Below are positions 8,272 through 13,389 of a DNA stretch of 15,234 nt, in pieces. Below the pieces are notes generated by a model. That model was not told where the DNA came from. It did not search any database and saw only the letters and a program-made list of their open reading frames with translations. Source of the DNA: Clostridia bacterium (GTDB lineage Bacteria; Bacillota; Clostridia; Christensenellales; Borkfalkiaceae); NCBI GenBank assembly GCA_017503885.1, contig JAFVSF010000184.1, positions 1-15,234 of the forward strand, given 5' to 3'. Position 1 is the stretch's first letter. Every line of letters begins with the position of its first letter. The position numbers and the translations under genes were made by a program.

Positions 8272-8300
8272 ATTATACGCCTTTTACAAAAATTTGCCAA
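8272..8300 (-). promoter_or_regulatory. Candidate internal promoter at the start of tsaE
   Basis: On the minus strand, TTGGCA (8295-8300) and a perfect TATAAT (8272-8277) are separated by 17 bases. Counting the last -10 base as -7, +1 falls on 8265, the A of the second in-frame ATG of tsaE. The element overlaps the end of ribU. If active it would supply the t6A and cell-wall genes independently of the FMN switch. It could also be chance in AT-rich DNA. Confidence 0.5.
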
Positions 8301-8835
8301 GCAGATTTTTAAGTCTTTTATATAAAAGAATTGTAATTAGCCCGTTTGAAACACACTTTATTGCATTAAAAGCAACTAAAAACCAAAAATGAATTTCAAA
8401 TTGCGATTTTGCAAGGTCCTTAAAATAAAGTGGATAATTGATATATCTATTGGCTATCAACGCAACTACTATCTCTAAAATAGAGCATAATACAAGAACT
8501 AAAACAACCCATTTAAAGCCCTTTTTAAACTTATAAAGCAAGGCAGGAACCACGACAAAAACTATTGCAGTAGACGTGTTTGCAACTGCTCCAGTTATAC
8601 CACCTAGCGAACCTATTGAACCCAATAAGTTTACAACAAGTGCAACTATCGTTGCAGACAACGGCCCTAACATATATCCTACTAAAAGCATTACAGCAAA
8701 AGAAAAGTCCAATTTTAAAAATGGCGCTACGGGAAATATAGGAAAACTTACAAGAGTAAGTAGGTACGCAACTGCAGTCATAACGCCCAAAATAGCAACT
8801 CGTTTAGCAGTAAAAAATTCAGTCTTTTTATCCAT
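8284..8835 (-). CDS. ribU: Riboflavin ECF transporter substrate-binding subunit (RibU)
   Basis: Integral membrane S component that captures riboflavin and works with a shared energising module (EcfT plus two ATPases, not in this window). 183 residues from the ATG at 8835. Hydrophobic segments are at about 12-35, 44-56, 57-76, 85-103, 108-128 and 150-173. The sequence FLKLDFSFAVMLLVGYMLGP (39-58) is the RibU/FmnP-type segment after the first helix. The FMN riboswitch directly upstream gives the strongest functional evidence. Start choice: the frame stays open to 8901, but those 22 extra residues would be encoded by the leader terminator. The ATG at 8835 has GGAGG at 8840-8844 and follows the terminator, so it is the real start. 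tsaE begins 12 bases after its end. Confidence 0.93.
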   Translation of the reverse strand: MDKKTEFFTAKRVAILGVMTAVAYLLTLVSFPIFPVAPFLKLDFSFAVMLLVGYMLGPLSATIVALVVNLLGSIGSLGGITGAVANTSTAIVFVVVPALLYKFKKGFKWVVLVLVLCSILEIVVALIANRYINYPLYFKDLAKSQFEIHFWFLVAFNAIKCVSNGLITILLYKRLKNLLGKFL

Positions 8836-8863
8836 TTTGCCTCCGTTTGAGGGGGTAAAGCCT

Positions 8864-8891
8864 AAAAAACCCCGTGGAAAAACCACGGGGT
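8864..8891 (-). terminator. Riboswitch-controlled leader terminator of ribU
   Basis: A 9-bp stem (8869-8877 with 8883-8891, minus-strand arms ACCCCGTGG and CCACGGGGT) with a five-base loop, followed on the minus strand by a T run (8864-8868). It lies between the FMN aptamer and the ribU ribosome binding site, the expected place for the expression platform of a transcriptional OFF switch. The base run just 5' of and in its left arm, TTTCACCC (8888-8895 on the minus strand), can pair with GGGTGAAA inside aptamer arm P5 (8952-8959), an antiterminator candidate. Confidence 0.93.
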
Positions 8892-8913
8892 GAAACAGCA
8901 AAATAAGCCTTAC

Positions 8914-9030
8914 AATCTTTTCACATCCGGACTATACCGTCGGTTTGGGAATTTCACCCAATCAAAGTGACAATTCACTTTCGCAGACTCTCACTGCCGG
9001 TGAGGATTTTCACCTCGCCCCAAAGATTTT
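8914..9030 (-). ncRNA. FMN riboswitch (RFN element)
   Basis: The minus strand shows all the conserved RFN parts. P1 is AATCTT (9023-9028) with AAGATT (8914-8919 region). GGGGCGAGGTGAAAATCC and CTCACCGGC form the conserved J1/2 and P2. P3 is GCAG/CTGC, P4 AAAGTGA/TCACTTT and P5 TTGGG/CCCAA around TGAAATT. P6 with ACCGACGGTATAGTCCGGATG closes the element. Binding of flavin mononucleotide stabilises this fold and should favour the downstream terminator, lowering transcription of ribU and possibly of the six genes behind it. Confidence 0.97.
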
Positions 9031-9039
9031 TACTTGTTT

Positions 9040-9068
9040 ATTTTACCATCATATATACTTTTTGTAAA
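9040..9068 (-). promoter_or_regulatory. Promoter of the FMN riboswitch-ribU operon
   Basis: On the minus strand, TTTACA (9063-9068), a 17-base spacer and TAAAAT (9040-9045), with an extended -10 TGG directly before the hexamer. The predicted start near 9033 lies just ahead of P1 of the riboswitch, as expected. It sits 10 bases beyond the stop of the DeoC-like gene. Confidence 0.7.
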
Positions 9069-9078
9069 GTGTATTTTA

Positions 9079-9945
9079 TTAAATTTCAAGATTGGTCTTT
9101 AGTTCTTTAGCAATTTTCGGTGCATTTTTTAAAAACACTCTATCGGCAACGGAAAAAAGTCCTACCACGTCTCTACTTTTTTCAGTATTTGAACAGGCAA
9201 CTACCGTTCGCTTTCCACTTGACAACGAGTGCAAATCAGACGCTCCTGCAAACGGCTTTGAAACAGAAGAGTTCCCTGTACCCGAAACAATACCTGCAAT
9301 CTTCGTTTTTAATAAAAGTTTTACTAATTTTTCAGCGTAAGCAAAATTCAATTCAGCCATTTCTAATACTACGAAAATCTTTTTATTTTTGTATTTTTTT
9401 ACTATTTTTTGAAGTTCTCGCCGTATAAGTTCAATTTTTCCACTTTTTAAATCCGTTATACTAAGTGGAAGATACACTCCGTCTGCGCCCTCTTGTACGG
9501 CTCTTTTTACTGCGTATTTTTTAACACCGTAGAGTTCCTCGCCGTAAGGATAACAAACTGCTGCAAAAACACCAATCTTTCTACCTTTTAAATATCTCTT
9601 TGCATCTTTTATGTGTCTAGGATTCACTACAACGTTCCCAAAACCATATTTGCTAGTTTCGTCGATTTTTTGTTTTAAAACAAGCGTATCACGTACAGAA
9701 GTCAAGTCTACGTCAACTCTTTTAAAAAGTTTAAGGGCTTTAAACTCGTTAAATTCTTTGCCAATGTCTTCTTCGCTTTGCCCAAAAACTAATGCCGTTT
9801 TATCAAGATTAAAACTTTTTACCATAGCACTTTCGGTATTTCTGTTTACATTTTCTTCGCTTACTGCTTTTACCTCTTTTACATCAGTATTATTTTCTAC
9901 TGGTTTATCTAAACTCGTTTGGTTTACAACTAACAATTCTGTCAT
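9079..9945 (-). CDS. DeoC-like TIM-barrel protein, probably not an aldolase
   Basis: 288 residues. After about 45 polar residues, positions 50-285 follow the deoxyribose-phosphate aldolase pattern: GFGNVVVNPRHIKDAKRYLKG (101-121), IGVFAAVCYPYGE (124-136), VKRAVQEGADGVYLPLSITDLKSGKIELI (146-174), KIFVVLEMAELN (189-200) and AGIVSGTGNSS (217-227). The three catalytic positions of E. coli DeoC appear changed: Asp102 to Tyr158, the Schiff-base Lys167 to Val220, and Lys201 to about Cys251. Retro-aldol chemistry is therefore unlikely. A phosphate- or sugar-binding or regulatory role is possible, but none is shown. The ATG at 9945 has a GAGGT site at 9951-9955. The gene ends 10 bases before the riboswitch promoter, with no clear terminator between, and is divergent from the small membrane protein gene. 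The remote homology is inferred by eye. Confidence 0.72.
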   Translation of the reverse strand: MTELLVVNQTSLDKPVENNTDVKEVKAVSEENVNRNTESAMVKSFNLDKTALVFGQSEEDIGKEFNEFKALKLFKRVDVDLTSVRDTLVLKQKIDETSKYGFGNVVVNPRHIKDAKRYLKGRKIGVFAAVCYPYGEELYGVKKYAVKRAVQEGADGVYLPLSITDLKSGKIELIRRELQKIVKKYKNKKIFVVLEMAELNFAYAEKLVKLLLKTKIAGIVSGTGNSSVSKPFAGASDLHSLSSGKRTVVACSNTEKSRDVVGLFSVADRVFLKNAPKIAKELKTNLEI

Positions 9946-9961
9946 AAGTCACCTCACGTTT

Positions 9962-9989
9962 ATTATGAGGAATTGTAATTCTTTTTAAA
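9962..9989 (-). promoter_or_regulatory. Weak promoter candidate of the DeoC-like gene
   Basis: On the minus strand, TTTAAA (9984-9989), a 16-base spacer and CATAAT (9962-9967). Both hexamers deviate from consensus, but this is the best pair in the divergent gap 9946-10102. Confidence 0.4.
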
Positions 9990-10071
9990 CATATATTTTT
10001 AAGATTTATCACAATCGACTAACCTTCTTGTTTTTCGACTTTATCTACTAGTTTTAGCACCGTCTACGTTA

Positions 10072-10077
10072 TATAAT
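10072..10077 (+). promoter_or_regulatory. Minus-10 element of the small membrane protein gene
   Basis: A perfect TATAAT at 10072-10077, 25 bases before the ATG at 10103, with the AGGAGG site in between. No good -35 is visible at the expected place (TAGTTT at 10049-10054 is poor), so an activator or a weak promoter is likely. Confidence 0.5.
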
Positions 10078-10102
10078 AAAGACAACTAAAAGGAGGGATT
10101 AT

Positions 10103-10417
10103 ATGCCTCGATTTTTTGAAGGATTTTTGCTAGTTTTAATGATTTTCGCATTTTGCGTAGGGTTTGCCATTATTGTAAAAGCCAGTTTGTTGTGGCTAGA
10201 AGATAGACAAACTCCCCCATCCTCACCAGAACAATCTCCACCCAAAATATATCTAGTAAAACAAACGCAAAACAGGCAAGTACCAGTAAAAAAACGAAAA
10301 CGTCGCTCGCCTAAAATTGCTTTTGAAGGCTTAATTTTAAAATCTGAACAAGTATCTCTTGGGCAAGAAAAAAACGAAAATGACGCTTTGCAAACAGAAA
10401 AGAAAATAAACTTCTAA
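10103..10417 (+). CDS. Small single-helix membrane protein with basic tail
   Basis: 104 residues that I cannot assign to a named family. The helix is at about residues 7-31 (GFLLVLMIFAFCVGFAIIVKASLLW). A Pro/Ser-rich linker follows (QTPPSSPEQSPP, 36-47), then KIYLVKQTQ, a strongly basic run KKRKRRSPK (62-70) and a charged tail. The ATG has a strong AGGAGG site six bases upstream, which supports translation despite the small size. By the positive-inside tendency the basic tail is probably cytoplasmic. The gene stands alone, divergent from the DeoC-like gene and convergent with rsfS. A role in binding nucleic acid or anionic lipid through the basic patch would be a guess. Confidence 0.78.
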   Translation: MPRFFEGFLLVLMIFAFCVGFAIIVKASLLWLEDRQTPPSSPEQSPPKIYLVKQTQNRQVPVKKRKRRSPKIAFEGLILKSEQVSLGQEKNENDALQTEKKINF

Positions 10418-10456
10418 AATAAAAGACAGGATTAACTTTTAAAGTAAAACCCTGCC
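10416..10456 (-). terminator. Terminator of the nadD-yqeK/rsfS transcript
   Basis: On the minus strand GGCAGG (10451-10456) pairs with CCTGTC (10425-10430) with one G-T wobble, enclosing a second short stem ACTTT/AAAGT, and is followed by TTTTATTTT (10416-10424). It lies 20 bases beyond the rsfS stop. On the plus strand the hairpin has no good T run, so it may only weakly end the small membrane protein transcript. Confidence 0.65.
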
Positions 10457-10475
10457 TATAAGTCTGTTATTTGAA

Positions 10476-10823
10476 TTAATCTTCTATTTTTTCAACGTTA
10501 GTGCCACTTGCCCAAAGTCTTTCAAGATTGTAGAAAAGTCTAGTTTCATCATGGAAGATATGAAGTATTACGTCGCCAAAATCCACAACAACCCATCTTC
10601 CTTCGCTAAGCCCTTCTTTTCTGCGAACTTCTCCACCTGCCTTTTCAACGGCATCCATAGCATACTCTGCTAAAGCCTTTACTTGTGGCGAAGACTTACC
10701 ACTAGCAATTATAAAATAATCTGCCAAAACAGTCTGTTCACTAACGTCAATTTTAATAACGTCGTAAGCCTTTTTAGATGATAATGTTTCGCATATTAAT
10801 TTTGCCATTTGCTTTGATTCCAT
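10476..10823 (-). CDS. rsfS: Ribosomal silencing factor RsfS
   Basis: 115-residue protein of the Iojap/DUF143 family. RsfS binds ribosomal protein L14 on the large subunit and blocks subunit joining, lowering translation under starvation. Signature parts: ADYFIIASGKSSPQVKAL (34-51), RRKEG (67-71) and RWVVVDFGDVILHIFHDETR (76-95), then the typical YNLERLW (98-104). The ATG at 10823 is preceded by AAGGAG at 5-base spacing and lies one base after the stop of nadD-yqeK, a conserved pairing (nadD-yqeK-rsfS) in Firmicutes. A terminator follows. Confidence 0.95.
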   Translation of the reverse strand: MESKQMAKLICETLSSKKAYDVIKIDVSEQTVLADYFIIASGKSSPQVKALAEYAMDAVEKAGGEVRRKEGLSEGRWVVVDFGDVILHIFHDETRLFYNLERLWASGTNVEKIED

Positions 10824-10824
10824 A

Positions 10825-11967
10825 TTAATCTCCTTTTACTCTTTGGTTATAATAGTTATAAGCTTTTTCAGTTAAGGGATAAACTTCGCAACCCCTTTCA
10901 TTTACGTAATCTAGCGACCTTTGCATTGATAACAAAAACGCTTTGTCAAAATCCTTAAAAGATAGTTCTCTTATTTCTTTCGCCCTATCGTAAGTACGCC
11001 CCTCTTCTAACATATCGGCAGTAAACACGATTTTAGCAAGAAGTGACATTTTAGGTTTTGCACTTGTATGATATTTAATAGCGTTCAATATTTGTCTATC
11101 CTTAACGCCTAAAATATTTTCTGCCACGTACGCACCTAAATATTGATGCATAACTTGATACGGAACGTTTTTAGGTGGCTTAAAATCAGGATAATCTTCT
11201 ATTTTTAAATATTTAGCAACGTCGTGCAAAAGGGATGCTATTGCAGTTTGATGCAAACTCACCTTGTAAACCTTGGCATATTTTAACGCTAAACGTATTA
11301 CGCCTTTTGTATGTTCTATGCGTTTTGGCGTTAAATTTTCAACGACAAATTGAGATAGTTTTCCGTAATTATACACTAAAAACTCATCTATAAGTTGATT
11401 AACGCCATCTCCTACCATATTTGAAACGTTTGATAAAAGCATTTTTTCTATCTTTACGTCAGTTGAAGAAAGTTCATTTCCTTCATATTCAAGCGTTTGT
11501 ATTTCGACGTTAAACTTACGTTTAAACTCCTGTATACTACTTTCTTTACTAATCCCCTCGCCTCTTCTTACGCAGAGCAAAGGCGTTGCAACCTTTAGAA
11601 TTTCCAAAGGATTTTTCCACTTGTCAAACGTGGAAATCATATCAGTTCCCATAAGGAATAATATTTGGCAATCTTGGTAATCGGCCTTTATTTTTTGCAT
11701 AGTTAAATACGAATAACTTTTACCCTGTTGCTTAATTTCCCAATCGCTTATTTCCACGTCGTTTATTCCACTAAATGCCTCTTTACAAAACTGCAATCTT
11801 TGTTTTGGACTTGCTGGCAAAAAGACCTTTTTATGAGGGGGAATAAAGGTTGGCATTATTATAATTTTTTGAGGTGAAATCTCTTTAGCCACACTTTTTA
11901 CCATATTAACGTGCTCTAAATGAGGCGGATCAAAAGTCCCACCAAAAAATACGATTTTTTTATTCAT
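10825..11967 (-). CDS. nadD-yqeK: Fused nicotinate-nucleotide adenylyltransferase (NadD) and HD hydrolase (YqeK)
   Basis: 380 residues in two domains, numbered here from the ATG at 11967. NadD (about 1-200) transfers AMP to nicotinate mononucleotide in NAD synthesis. It shows FGGTFDPPHLEH (8-19), MPTFIPPHKK (38-47), GTDMISTFDKW (107-117) and the ISST-type LSSTDVK (166-172). The usual HxGH reads HLEH here. YqeK (about 205-380) is an HD phosphohydrolase that splits Ap4A in relatives. Its expected metal ligands are present: His219 (RIEHTKG), His248-Asp249 (LLHDVAK), His274 (MHQYLGAY), His300 (YHTSAKP) and Asp318 (FTADMLEEGR). Start: an in-frame TTG at 11973 would add two residues, but the -10 box abuts it and neither start has a ribosome binding site, so a leaderless ATG at 11967 fits best. 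rsfS follows after one base. Confidence 0.93.
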   Translation of the reverse strand: MNKKIVFFGGTFDPPHLEHVNMVKSVAKEISPQKIIIMPTFIPPHKKVFLPASPKQRLQFCKEAFSGINDVEISDWEIKQQGKSYSYLTMQKIKADYQDCQILFLMGTDMISTFDKWKNPLEILKVATPLLCVRRGEGISKESSIQEFKRKFNVEIQTLEYEGNELSSTDVKIEKMLLSNVSNMVGDGVNQLIDEFLVYNYGKLSQFVVENLTPKRIEHTKGVIRLALKYAKVYKVSLHQTAIASLLHDVAKYLKIEDYPDFKPPKNVPYQVMHQYLGAYVAENILGVKDRQILNAIKYHTSAKPKMSLLAKIVFTADMLEEGRTYDRAKEIRELSFKDFDKAFLLSMQRSLDYVNERGCEVYPLTEKAYNYYNQRVKGD

Positions 11968-11973
11968 AGACAA

Positions 11974-12002
11974 ATTTTATCATATTTTTTACATTTTTTC
12001 AA
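11974..12002 (-). promoter_or_regulatory. Promoter of nadD-yqeK-rsfS, leaderless geometry
   Basis: On the minus strand, TTGAAA (11997-12002), a 17-base spacer and TAAAAT (11974-11979) with an extended -10 TGA just ahead. Taking the last -10 base as -7 places +1 on 11967, the A of the ATG. No purine-rich ribosome binding site exists upstream. Confidence 0.6.
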
Positions 12003-12025
12003 GTTTATTATCAACATTTTCAGTC

Positions 12026-12033
12026 AATAATAT
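12026..12033 (+). promoter_or_regulatory. Candidate -10 element directly before the plus-strand gene
   Basis: Overlapping AATAAT (12026-12031) and TAATAT (12028-12033) lie 5-7 bases before the ATG at 12039, with no ribosome binding site between. The predicted start base is within one position of the ATG. The -35 region (near 12004-12010) is poor, so this is a weak call. Confidence 0.35.
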
Positions 12034-12038
12034 ACCGT

Positions 12039-12824
12039 ATGAGCAAATTTAAAATTTCTATTATATCAGATGGATTATTCGTGCTTTTTTCAAGCTTCTT
12101 AACCTCGTTTACAATATTTTTTTACCTTTTAAAAAACAACATATTGTCAATACTCATTGCAATCCCCATAAGTATAGTAATATTTTGCATTTATATGCTT
12201 ATTTACAAAAAGAAAAAAGGCAAACTAGACGTAAAACGAGAAGACGAAGAAAACTTTTTAAAATGTGTTAACGCACTATGCTTTGCAAACAGTGAAGACA
12301 ATACGCATAGAATATTTTTAACTTTAGAAAGACTAGGTAAAAAACCTTTTTTGACGGAAGACGGAATACTATGTGGCACAGACTTTTTCTTTGTAAACTT
12401 TAGTTATGACAAAATAACTATTGGAAATATAGTTGAAGCTTACAAAAAAACTCCCCAAGGAAAACGCCTAGTATATCTTAGCGTTGATTTTAGTGATGAG
12501 GCAAAATCTTTTGCTGACGGGTTTAACTCACGGATAGCCCTAATACCTTTAAGCGACTTTTTTGCATTACTACAAAAAACGTCAACTCTTCCTGAGGGTG
12601 GAATGCTACCCAAAACAAAGAAACTTGGCTTTATAAACCTTATAAAAGCAACTTTTAGCAAAACAAAAGCAAAATCACTGGCTTTTTACGGCAGTATTTT
12701 ACTAATAATGAGTAGATTCGTATTTTTCCCCATTTGGTATATTATCACAGGCAGTATATTTTTGATTTATGCGATAACGGTGAAATTCTTTGCCCCAAAG
12801 CCAATAGAAAAAACTTATATATAA
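12039..12824 (+). CDS. Four-helix membrane protein with a restriction-endonuclease-like central domain
   Basis: 261 residues that I cannot place in a named family. Helices lie at about 8-30, 34-56, 212-230 and 231-251. Between them is a soluble, probably cytoplasmic, domain (65-205). Its middle, GKRLVYLSVDFSDEAKSFAD (141-160) followed by SRIALIPLSDFFALL (164-178), recalls the end of the Mrr/NERD-type endonuclease-like fold, where a Fs.eA..fA helix is followed by a L(I/P)..L.. strand and helix. No clear D...ExK active site precedes it, so the fold may be inactive. No ribosome binding site precedes the ATG, and the start may be leaderless. It is divergent from nadD-yqeK and is followed after 25 bases by a strong terminator. 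Mechanism and substrate unknown. Confidence 0.75.
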   Translation: MSKFKISIISDGLFVLFSSFLTSFTIFFYLLKNNILSILIAIPISIVIFCIYMLIYKKKKGKLDVKREDEENFLKCVNALCFANSEDNTHRIFLTLERLGKKPFLTEDGILCGTDFFFVNFSYDKITIGNIVEAYKKTPQGKRLVYLSVDFSDEAKSFADGFNSRIALIPLSDFFALLQKTSTLPEGGMLPKTKKLGFINLIKATFSKTKAKSLAFYGSILLIMSRFVFFPIWYIITGSIFLIYAITVKFFAPKPIEKTYI

Positions 12825-12849
12825 AGCAGGTTAGACTAGGATCGAGCAA

Positions 12850-12882
12850 AGGGCGAACACAGATTACTGTGCTCGCCCTTTT
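12850..12882 (+). terminator. Terminator of the plus-strand membrane protein gene
   Basis: A 13-bp stem with one mismatch (12850-12862 with 12867-12879; arms AGGGCGAACACAG and CTGTGCTCGCCCT), loop ATTA, followed by TTTT (12879-12882). It lies 25 bases after the stop of the gene ending at 12824. Confidence 0.88.
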
Positions 12883-12912
12883 AATTGCACTGATAAAGCA
12901 ATATTTAATGGC

Positions 12913-12966
12913 TTAGAAACAAGTTAGGCTAGGCTTTACCCTAAATCGAGTGTGTTTTAAAGGCGT
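12913..12966. repeat. 54-base exact direct repeat, copy 1
   Basis: Begins TTAGAAACAAGTTAGGC and ends TTTTAAAGGCGT. Identical by eye to 13226-13279. It covers most of one 52-base unit and the first bases of the next, and holds a short inverted repeat TTAGG/CCTAA. Confidence 0.9.
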
Positions 12967-13012
12967 GGATACGAGCAAGACAAGACTCAAAAAGCGACAG
13001 CAGGCGGGATAG

Positions 13013-13027
13013 GCAACGTGACGTTGC
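13013..13027. repeat. Palindrome GCAACGTGACGTTGC, copy 1
   Basis: Two 7-base arms, GCAACGT and ACGTTGC, around a central G. Lies in the first long repeat unit, inside the conserved run ATAGGCAACGTGACGTTGC. Confidence 0.85.
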
Positions 13028-13118
13028 ATCCTTGTGTTTACTTTTCTCATACAAAGCGAAGATTTAACGGCTTAGATACGAGCAAAAGAAGGCTCAAAAG
13101 CGATAGCAGATAGAATAG

Positions 13119-13133
13119 GCAACGTGACGTTGC
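13119..13133. repeat. Palindrome GCAACGTGACGTTGC, copy 2
   Basis: Identical to 13013-13027, 106 bases apart, in the second long unit. Could be a protein-binding site or a small hairpin; nothing in the sequence decides which. Confidence 0.85.
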
Positions 13134-13225
13134 TTCCGTTTTCCCCTACCCTTACCAAACGAGATTTAAAGGCTTAGATACGAGCAAAAGAAGGCTAAAA
13201 CCTAAGTCTGGTGCGGTTTAAAGGT

Positions 13226-13279
13226 TTAGAAACAAGTTAGGCTAGGCTTTACCCTAAATCGAGTGTGTTTTAAAGGCGT
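13226..13279. repeat. 54-base exact direct repeat, copy 2
   Basis: Second copy of 12913-12966, 313 bases downstream in the same orientation. Perfect identity within otherwise degenerate repeats points to recent duplication or gene conversion. Confidence 0.9.
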
Positions 13280-13303
13280 AGATACGAGCAAAAGAAGGCT
13301 CGT

Positions 13304-13353
13304 AAAAAGGGGCGGACACGATAGACCTTTTTGGTCATCGTGGTCGCCCCTTT
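13304..13353 (-). terminator. Terminator of the nth-obg-yhbY operon
   Basis: A long hairpin: 13306-13322 pairs with 13337-13353 (AAAGGGGCG and ACGAT sections paired, a two-base mismatch between), with an inner GACC/GGTC stem and a T5 loop. On the minus strand the stem ends in CCCC followed by TTTTT (13304-13308). It lies 36 bases after the yhbY stop. Confidence 0.85.
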
Positions 13354-13389
13354 GAAACAGTAACGCACTTTTGCGAAGTATATACGCCT

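Larger units (their letters stand above)
12906..13303. repeat. Tandem array of degenerate repeats, six units
   Basis: Gene-free DNA between two convergent genes. Six units start at 12906, 12958, 13065, 13167, 13219 and 13271, each near TAAAGGC(T/G)TAGA, with variants TAATGG, TAACGG and TAAAGGTT. Lengths are about 52, 107, 102, 52, 52 and a last partial unit running into the 13304 hairpin. Most continue as TACGAGCAAAAGAAGGCT; units one and four instead read AACAAGTTAGGCTAGGC. The two long units also share AAAGCGA(C/T)AGCA and a 15-base palindrome. No frame across it looks coding. The repeats are not evenly spaced and lack Cas-type neighbours, so this is not a CRISPR array. Function unknown. 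Confidence 0.85.

Noticed and set aside
8836..8901. N-terminal extension of ribU starting at 8901
   Set aside because: The 22 extra codons run through the leader terminator hairpin and have no ribosome binding site of their own in a sensible place. The ATG at 8835 has GGAGG and gives the normal RibU N-terminus.
9120..9428. Plus-strand frames opposite the DeoC-like gene
   Set aside because: Several long frames exist opposite the gene, but none has a ribosome binding site or a recognisable protein pattern, whereas the minus frame shows a clear domain.
12734..12916. Plus-strand 60-codon frame over the end of the membrane protein gene
   Set aside because: It overlaps the real gene in another frame and reads through its terminator, with no start signal of its own.
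12906..13303. CRISPR array
   Set aside because: Units are of unequal length (about 52 and 105 bases), degenerate, with repeated rather than unique material between the cores, and no cas gene is nearby.
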